A model generated the notes under the pieces. It saw nothing but the letters and a program-made list of their open reading frames with translations. It searched no databases and was not told the origin of the DNA. A stretch of 64,000 nt of DNA from Acidobacteriota bacterium. GTDB lineage: Bacteria > Acidobacteriota > Blastocatellia > Pyrinomonadales > Pyrinomonadaceae. This document shows, piece by piece, positions 58,841 through 64,000 of the stretch (position 1 is the stretch's first letter; every line of letters begins with the position of its first letter). The stretch spans positions 248,001 through 312,000 of the forward strand of contig JAIVJV010000012.1 in assembly GCA_020199835.1 (NCBI GenBank), read 5' to 3'. A program made the translations under genes and the position numbers.

Positions 58841-60622
58841 ATGGCCGAAGACACAGCGATTCCCCGCCCCGAGTATCCCCGTCCCCAATTTGTTCGCGAC
58901 CGATGGCTCAATCTCAACGGCGAGTGGGAATTTGCATTCGACGATGCGAATGAGGGCCTGCAACTCGGCTGGCAGGACGGCCGCAAGTTGCCTGGACGGA
59001 TCATCGTTCCGTTTGGTTACCAGGCCGACCTGTCCGGCATTGGCGATAAATCCGTTCACGAATACGTCTGGTACGCGCGCAGTTTTGAGATCCCCGCCGA
59101 CTGGAGAGGCGACATTCTGCTCAACTTCGGCGCGGTCGATTACTCGTCCACCGTTTGGGTGAACGGCTTCGAGGTCGGACATAACCAGGGCGGGCACGTG
59201 CCGTTTCAGTTCGACATCAAGCCTTACATAAAGAAGGGTGTCAACCGCCTGACACTTCGCGTCGAAGACAAGCAGGATCCGGGACAACCGCGAGGAAAGC
59301 AATCCGCGAGCGGAATACCTCACGAGATCGATTACTACTGCACCACGGGCATCTGGCAGACCGTCTGGCTCGAGCCGGTGCCTTCGCTGCGCATTGAAGA
59401 ATTGCGCATCGTCACCCACGCGCACCGCAATCTCGTCGAGCTGTTCGTTTACCTGCACGCGCCTTCAGCAGCGTGGCGCATCGAAGTTGAAGTCACCGAT
59501 CAAGATCGCGTGGTTACGCGCATGGAAACGCGCACGGCGGTCGCGACCGGGCATCTCATTCTCACGATCCCGTATGCAAAACTTTGGTCACCGGAGTCGC
59601 CACATCTGTACGATCTCACGGTCCGCCTCTATGAAGAGACGAGATTGCGCGACGAAGTTAAATCGTACTTCGGTTTGCGGGGCATCGAACTGCGCGACGG
59701 CAAGTTCATGCTGAACGGTTCCAGTGTTTATCTCCAGATGATTCTTGACCAGGGGTACTGGCCGCAGAGTTATCTCACCGCGCCGTCAGACGAGGCGCTG
59801 CAAACCGATATCGGTTGGGCCAAAGCCTTTGGCTTTAACGGTATTCGCAAACACCAGAAGATCGAGGACCCGCGGTGGCTTTACTGGTGCGATCGTCTGG
59901 GCGTGATGGTTTGGGAAGAGATGCCAAACGGGCGCGAGTGGTCGCTGGAAGCCGAGGAGAAATTGTCCGCTGAGTGGCAGCGCGCGGTCCGACGCGACTA
60001 CAACCACCCATGCATCATAGCGTGGGTTCCCGTGAACGAGAGTATGGGCTTTCCCCAACTCGCGCAAAAGCACGCTGGTCAGTACGCCTTCATCGAACGC
60101 ATGGTGCGCACTACGCGACGCATGGATGCGACGCGTCCGGTGATCGACAACGACGGTTGGGAACATACGGACATCGCGGACGTCTGTGCGATCCACGACT
60201 ACTCACCATCGTCGGAAGTGCTCGTGAAGCGCTACGAAAAAACGCTGGCGGGTGAAGGACTGCCGGCGACAGTGTGGATTGGCGAAAAGCCGCTGTTTGC
60301 GCGTGGTTCAAAATATCGCGGGCAACCGATCGTGCTTTCCGAAGTCGGCGGATTCTTAGCTATTCCACCGGACATTCCAGCCGAGCATCGAGACGTGCTT
60401 TACCGGTTTTACGATTCGTTTGAACGGCCGGAGGAGTTGGTGGAAAAGTATCGCGACCTGATGAAAGGCATCGCCTCGTTACCGTTTGTCGCCGGATTTT
60501 GTTACACGCAACTTACTGACATCGAGCAGGAGATCAACGGACTGCTGACTTACGATCGCCGGCCGAAAGTTCCAGCCGAAGAGTTCGCGCGCATCCACCG
60601 CGACATGCTGAAGCCGAAGTAA
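58841..60622 (+). CDS. GH2-family beta-glycosidase
   Basis: 593 residues, no signal peptide, so probably cytosolic. Sugar-binding domain ~20-190 (WLNLNGEWEFAFDDANEGLQ, VDYSSTVWVNGFEVGHNQGG), immunoglobulin-like domain ~200-290, TIM barrel ~295-590 (FGLRGIELRDGKFMLNGSSV). Acid/base Glu in IAWVPVNESMGFPQL and nucleophile Glu in IVLSEVGGFLAIPPD match the GH2 N-E and E-G motifs. Candidate substrates are beta-galactosides or beta-glucuronides. Starts 28 nt after the GH1-RmlD gene, so co-transcribed with the glycan cluster. Confidence 0.9.
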   Translation: MAEDTAIPRPEYPRPQFVRDRWLNLNGEWEFAFDDANEGLQLGWQDGRKLPGRIIVPFGYQADLSGIGDKSVHEYVWYARSFEIPADWRGDILLNFGAVDYSSTVWVNGFEVGHNQGGHVPFQFDIKPYIKKGVNRLTLRVEDKQDPGQPRGKQSASGIPHEIDYYCTTGIWQTVWLEPVPSLRIEELRIVTHAHRNLVELFVYLHAPSAAWRIEVEVTDQDRVVTRMETRTAVATGHLILTIPYAKLWSPESPHLYDLTVRLYEETRLRDEVKSYFGLRGIELRDGKFMLNGSSVYLQMILDQGYWPQSYLTAPSDEALQTDIGWAKAFGFNGIRKHQKIEDPRWLYWCDRLGVMVWEEMPNGREWSLEAEEKLSAEWQRAVRRDYNHPCIIAWVPVNESMGFPQLAQKHAGQYAFIERMVRTTRRMDATRPVIDNDGWEHTDIADVCAIHDYSPSSEVLVKRYEKTLAGEGLPATVWIGEKPLFARGSKYRGQPIVLSEVGGFLAIPPDIPAEHRDVLYRFYDSFERPEELVEKYRDLMKGIASLPFVAGFCYTQLTDIEQEINGLLTYDRRPKVPAEEFARIHRDMLKPK

Positions 60623-60627
60623 GTTGG

Positions 60628-61392
60628 TTAATCGTCCTCGACGGGCTCGAGGTACCAGATGTCTACGTTCACTTCTTCCGCGTAGTGCACGATCGGCTTG
60701 GTCTTTGGTACAGGCAGCCGGTTCACCTCAAACAGATTCGTCTCAACACTCTTCAGCGTCGCCTCACGCAACGGCCACGGTTCGTGATAGATGCGCGCGC
60801 GATAAATGTCGCCGTCGCTTTCCGCATACAAACAATAGCGCTCAGTGAGAAAGAACTCGCGCGTACCCGGTTGCGCCTTCGGCAACTCGTCACCCACGGT
60901 CCAGGCCGCGCGAAACTCAGCATTCCCTCCAGACGATCGCGACGCGCGATATTTAAAACTTCGCTTCCCACTAAACTCGATCTCCGCGTGATGATACGGC
61001 AGATGGAAAAACGCGCGCGCCGTTGTCGCTGCCACGAGACTGTTCACGTCGAGCGAAAAGAACCACACGCCGGGAATGCCCCGGTAGTGCACGTAAGTAC
61101 GGCAGTTCAACTCGTGCATTGAATCCAGCCCGGGAAGATTTGGAGCGTACGGCGGAAAAGCGCGAATGTCCCACATCGTAAACGGAGTGATTCCGATCCA
61201 CGCCGAGTCGCCGTAAAGATCCAAATCGAGCGCGTCGGGCACGAGGTGGCGAACGAGATTCGGATGCACACGCCAGTGCATGAACAACAGCTTGCCCCAG
61301 TCCTGATGCATTACGGGTTGGCCCGCTGGTCGATGCCTTACGGCAAGTCGATCAGCGTCTGTTGGTTGGCGGCTGGTGATTGGTGTCTTCAT
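60628..61392 (-). CDS. DUF2071 (YqjF-like) protein
   Basis: 254 residues. The family opening is MHQDWGKLLFMHWRVHPNLV, then RHLVPDALDLDLYGDSAWIG, FPPYAPNLPGLDSMHELNCR, TYVHYRGIPGVWFFSLDVNS and FFHLPYHHAEIEFSG; the C-terminus has FLTERYCLYAES and IYHEPWPLREATL. Acetoacetate-decarboxylase-like beta fold; function unproven. Convergent with the GH2 gene, 5 nt apart. The N-terminal 30 residues (ITSRQPTDADRLAVRHRPAG) are a polar extension. Confidence 0.9.
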   Translation of the reverse strand: MKTPITSRQPTDADRLAVRHRPAGQPVMHQDWGKLLFMHWRVHPNLVRHLVPDALDLDLYGDSAWIGITPFTMWDIRAFPPYAPNLPGLDSMHELNCRTYVHYRGIPGVWFFSLDVNSLVAATTARAFFHLPYHHAEIEFSGKRSFKYRASRSSGGNAEFRAAWTVGDELPKAQPGTREFFLTERYCLYAESDGDIYRARIYHEPWPLREATLKSVETNLFEVNRLPVPKTKPIVHYAEEVNVDIWYLEPVEDD

Positions 61393-61640
61393 AAGTGTTG
61401 GTAGAATTTGAGCAAGTCAGGTGCCATGTTGTGCACCGGATCTTTCCGGTCAACGAGGTAGCTCTCACGGCTGTTTTTCATACACGCCGAAATTACCTCT
61501 TGGTCGGTCTAAGTACATGAGAACACAGCAGATATGTACGATAGCGTACGACGGTTTTTACGTTCTACGCGTAAGCTCTGCAACTCAAATCCCCCATCAT
61601 TTGATGTACGCAAGGCACACAACTCGCTTAGCGCACGGTC
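61393..61640. other. Divergent gap between the DUF2071 and cyanophycin synthetase genes, no gene
   Basis: 248 nt, AT-richer than its flanks, with short direct repeats of TACG (GTACGATAGCGTACGACGG). No promoter could be picked with confidence, and there is no Shine-Dalgarno match close to ATG 61641. Confidence 0.4.
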
Positions 61641-64000
61641 ATGCAAATTTTATCTATCCGAACTCTGGCGGGACCTAATGTCTATAGTCATCGGCCTGTT
61701 CTCCTGATGCGATTGGATCTCGGCGATCTCGACGGTAAAGAGACTCGTGAGTTCAAAGGCTTTAACGATCGACTACTTGGTTGCTTACCGGGATTGAACG
61801 ATCACCAGTGCAGTCTCGGCCGGCGCGGCGGCTTCGTGCAGAGACTCGAAGAAGGAACTTACTTCGGTCACGTCGTTGAACACGTCGCAATCGAGTTGGC
61901 AACGTTAGCCGAGGCAGGCGCGAATCATGGCAAGACGCGACACTCGGGTGAGCCGCGCATTTACAACGTGGCGATCGAGTACAAGGCGGAGCAGGCGTCG
62001 CGCTACTTGTTGGAAGTTGCGGTGCGTCTGGTTACGGCTGTCCTCAACGCGGAAGCATTTCCCGTCGGAAAAGAGATTTGGGAAGCAAAACAGATCGCCG
62101 CACGCACTGAACTTGGTCCGAGCACGCGCGCGATTGTCGAAGCCGCGGAACGACGAAACATTCCGTGGCGACGCGAGGGCGACGAGAGTCTCGTGCAGTT
62201 GGGTTACGGGAAAAACCGTCACTACATTCAAGCCGCGATGACCGATCGCACGAGCGCGACGGCAGTCGAACTGGTGCAGGACAAGGAATACACAAAAACA
62301 TTGCTGAGCCGTGCGGGTATTCCCGTCCCGGAAGGCAGGGTCGTGAGATCGGCTGCGGAAGCCATTGCGGCGCTGCACGAACTCGGCGCTCCGCTCGTCG
62401 TAAAGCCGTTGAGAGGACGGCAAGGCAATGGTGTTTGCATCGGCGTCGAGACTGACCAGGAGATGCAACACGCTTACAACGAAGCGGGCTCATTCTCGCC
62501 GTCGGTCCTGGTTGAGAGACTGATCACGGGTCGTAACTACCGTCTGCTGGTAGTCGACAACAAGATGATCGCTGCCAGCGAGCGCACGCCCTGCAAAGTG
62601 ATCGGGGACGGTTCGCGCACGATCAAAGAGCTGATTGACCTCGAAGATAACAATCCGCTGCGTGGCGAAGGACACGAAAAGCCGCTGACGAAGATCAAAG
62701 TCGATCATTCAGTCATTCAACACCTGAAACGCGTCGGCCTGACGACGAAATCTGTTCCGGCCCGAAACGAAGAAGTGACTTTGTCGGAACGCGTGAATCT
62801 CTCGGCCGGCGCGACTGCGCGTGATGTCACCGACGACGTTCATCCTTGGATCAAGCTCATGTGTGAGCGCGCTGCTCGCCTGGCGGGACTCGACATCTGC
62901 GGCGTTGACCTCATCGCGGATGATATTTCGCGACCGATGAAGAACGGCGGCATTCTCGAGTTGAATGCCGGCCCCGGCTTGCGCATGCACTGCTTTCCGA
63001 GTGAAGGAAAGCCGCGCGACGTCGGCGGAGCGATCGTTGACATGCTGTATCCACAGGGCGAGACGGGGCGAATACCCATCATCAGCATCACGGGCACCAA
63101 TGGCAAAACGACCGTTACGCGCATGGTCGGCCACATATTACAAAGCTTCGGGAAGACTGTCGGCGTGACTACGACTGATGGCATTTACATCAACGACACA
63201 CGCATCGTCGAAGGCGATACGACGGGTCCGGCATCAGCACAGACCGTGTTGTCAGATCCGGTGGTGGACGTCGCTGTGCTCGAAACAGCGCGCGGTGGAA
63301 TCGTCCGGAGAGGACTTGGTTACGACTGGTCTGACGTGGGCGTGATCACAAATATCGGCGAAGATCACCTCGGCCAGGACGGCATCAAGAGCATCGATGA
63401 TGTTGTTTACATCAAGTCGCTTGTAGCTGAACGCGTTTGCGAAGGCGGCGCCCTCGTGTTGAATGCTGACGCCGAGCTCGTTGTCGCAATCGGCCGGCAG
63501 AAAGCGGTCACAAAACGCAAGAAGCAGATCGTTTACTTCTCGTTGAACGACGACAATCCGGTTGTTCACGAGCACCTGAATCAGGGCGGCACTGCGTTTC
63601 TGTTGCATGACGGCTGGCTGGTTGAAACCACAAAAAACGAGAGTCATAAAATCGTCGATGTCTCGTCAGTGCCAGCAACGATGAATGGGCTCGCCGAGTT
63701 TCAGGTCGCCAACATACTGGCGGCCGTGGCTGCGTGTCGCGCGCAGAACGTGCCCCGCGACGTCATCGCCAGCAGCTTGAAAAAGTTTACGAGTTATTCG
63801 AATAACCCCGGCCGTGTGAATCTATATAAGCTCAACGGCGGACACGTGATCGTTGATTACGGTCACAACGCAAATGCGTTTGAAGCGATCTGTCGCATGG
63901 CGAGCAAGTGGGAAGACCGGCGCGTAACGGGCGTTATCACCGTGCCCGGTGATCGCGATGACAAGTTGATCGAGCACGCGGGACGTGTGGCGGCGCGCGG
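61641..64000 (+). CDS. cphA: Cyanophycin synthetase, 3' end outside the window
   Basis: At least 786 residues; the frame is open at the window edge. Start at MQILSIRTLAGPNVYSHRPV, the CphA N-terminus. N-terminal domain 1-~160 (GGFVQRLEEGTYFGHVVEHV, AIELATLA), ATP-grasp domain ~165-475 (GIPVPEGRVVRSAAEAIAAL, LVVKPLRGRQGNGVCIGVET, GVDLIADDISRPMKNGGILE), then a Mur-ligase domain from ISITGTNGKTTVTRMVGHIL with ETARGGIVRRGLGYDWSDVG and VIVDYGHNANAFEAI. Makes the Asp-Arg polymer cyanophycin from ATP, aspartate and arginine; a second synthetase copy often follows in this arrangement. Expect about 90-100 more residues downstream. Confidence 0.93.
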   Translation, partial: MQILSIRTLAGPNVYSHRPVLLMRLDLGDLDGKETREFKGFNDRLLGCLPGLNDHQCSLGRRGGFVQRLEEGTYFGHVVEHVAIELATLAEAGANHGKTRHSGEPRIYNVAIEYKAEQASRYLLEVAVRLVTAVLNAEAFPVGKEIWEAKQIAARTELGPSTRAIVEAAERRNIPWRREGDESLVQLGYGKNRHYIQAAMTDRTSATAVELVQDKEYTKTLLSRAGIPVPEGRVVRSAAEAIAALHELGAPLVVKPLRGRQGNGVCIGVETDQEMQHAYNEAGSFSPSVLVERLITGRNYRLLVVDNKMIAASERTPCKVIGDGSRTIKELIDLEDNNPLRGEGHEKPLTKIKVDHSVIQHLKRVGLTTKSVPARNEEVTLSERVNLSAGATARDVTDDVHPWIKLMCERAARLAGLDICGVDLIADDISRPMKNGGILELNAGPGLRMHCFPSEGKPRDVGGAIVDMLYPQGETGRIPIISITGTNGKTTVTRMVGHILQSFGKTVGVTTTDGIYINDTRIVEGDTTGPASAQTVLSDPVVDVAVLETARGGIVRRGLGYDWSDVGVITNIGEDHLGQDGIKSIDDVVYIKSLVAERVCEGGALVLNADAELVVAIGRQKAVTKRKKQIVYFSLNDDNPVVHEHLNQGGTAFLLHDGWLVETTKNESHKIVDVSSVPATMNGLAEFQVANILAAVAACRAQNVPRDVIASSLKKFTSYSNNPGRVNLYKLNGGHVIVDYGHNANAFEAICRMASKWEDRRVTGVITVPGDRDDKLIEHAGRVAAR

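Overview
The window looks like a chromosome segment from an Acidobacteriota bacterium, most likely Blastocatellia/Pyrinomonadales. This rests on family content and is inference: ADOP-type MacB/FtsX permeases, a sigma factor/zinc-finger/TPR-CHAT module, CSLREA beta-helix proteins, DUF3179 and DUF3455 proteins, exosortase K with a VIT/vWA partner, and a DPP-IV-like S9 peptidase. No rRNA, tRNA, CRISPR array or transposase was recognised.

Layout. 1-6852: a decayed ADOP permease, a secreted DPP-IV-like peptidase, a PQQ-type beta-propeller with EF-hands, a small membrane protein and a GT39 glycosyltransferase. 6853-10810: an accessory, conflict-type island with an orphan CHAT (caspase-like) protein, a shattered nucleotidyltransferase, a zeta-toxin-like kinase with a small partner, a 72-residue orphan, and a membrane-anchored HEPN-like gene split at a T8 tract. 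10815-21018: an intact ADOP permease, a serine hydrolase and large secreted or outer-membrane proteins. 21221-28353: a lipid kinase, a rhodanese with an in-frame UGA, and a sigma/anti-sigma/TPR-CHAT module. 28631-35291: an MddA-like methyltransferase, secreted proteins, and a five-gene minus-strand redox operon (His-rich membrane protein, YtkA/FixH-like lipoprotein, NapH-like Fe-S protein, periplasmic anchored protein, DUF3179 protein). 35560-46549: small secreted proteins, a thioredoxin-like protein, HicAB, oxidoreductases, OsmC, and the exosortase K/VIT pair. 46708-53669: an IorA-IorB deletion remnant beside its cytochrome c, prolyl aminopeptidase, a hybrid histidine kinase and PepE. 54047-64000: a glycan cluster (glycosyltransferase, UDP-galactopyranose mutase, GH1-RmlD fusion, GH2), DUF2071, and a cyanophycin synthetase that runs off the end.

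Main finding. Two separate genes carry an in-frame UGA exactly where the family has a functional cysteine: the catalytic Cys of a rhodanese (22495-22497) and the first Cys of a CxxC in DUF3179 (31741-31743). In both, the frame continues with strong family similarity and a hairpin with a GGU-containing loop follows at bacterial SECIS distance. The DUF3179 hairpin has the loop GGUCU on a 6-bp stem, 15 nt after the UGA, closely resembling E. coli fdhF. The organism therefore probably makes selenoproteins, including a Sec-containing (UxxC) DUF3179 protein that I do not know to have been described. Ordinary annotation would cut both genes into fragments.

Other notable points: a ~40-bp motif shared by three intergenic sites around the sigma/CHAT module, several genes eroding by deletion or frameshift, and a perfect operator-like palindrome in the divergent promoter region that serves the selenoprotein operon.
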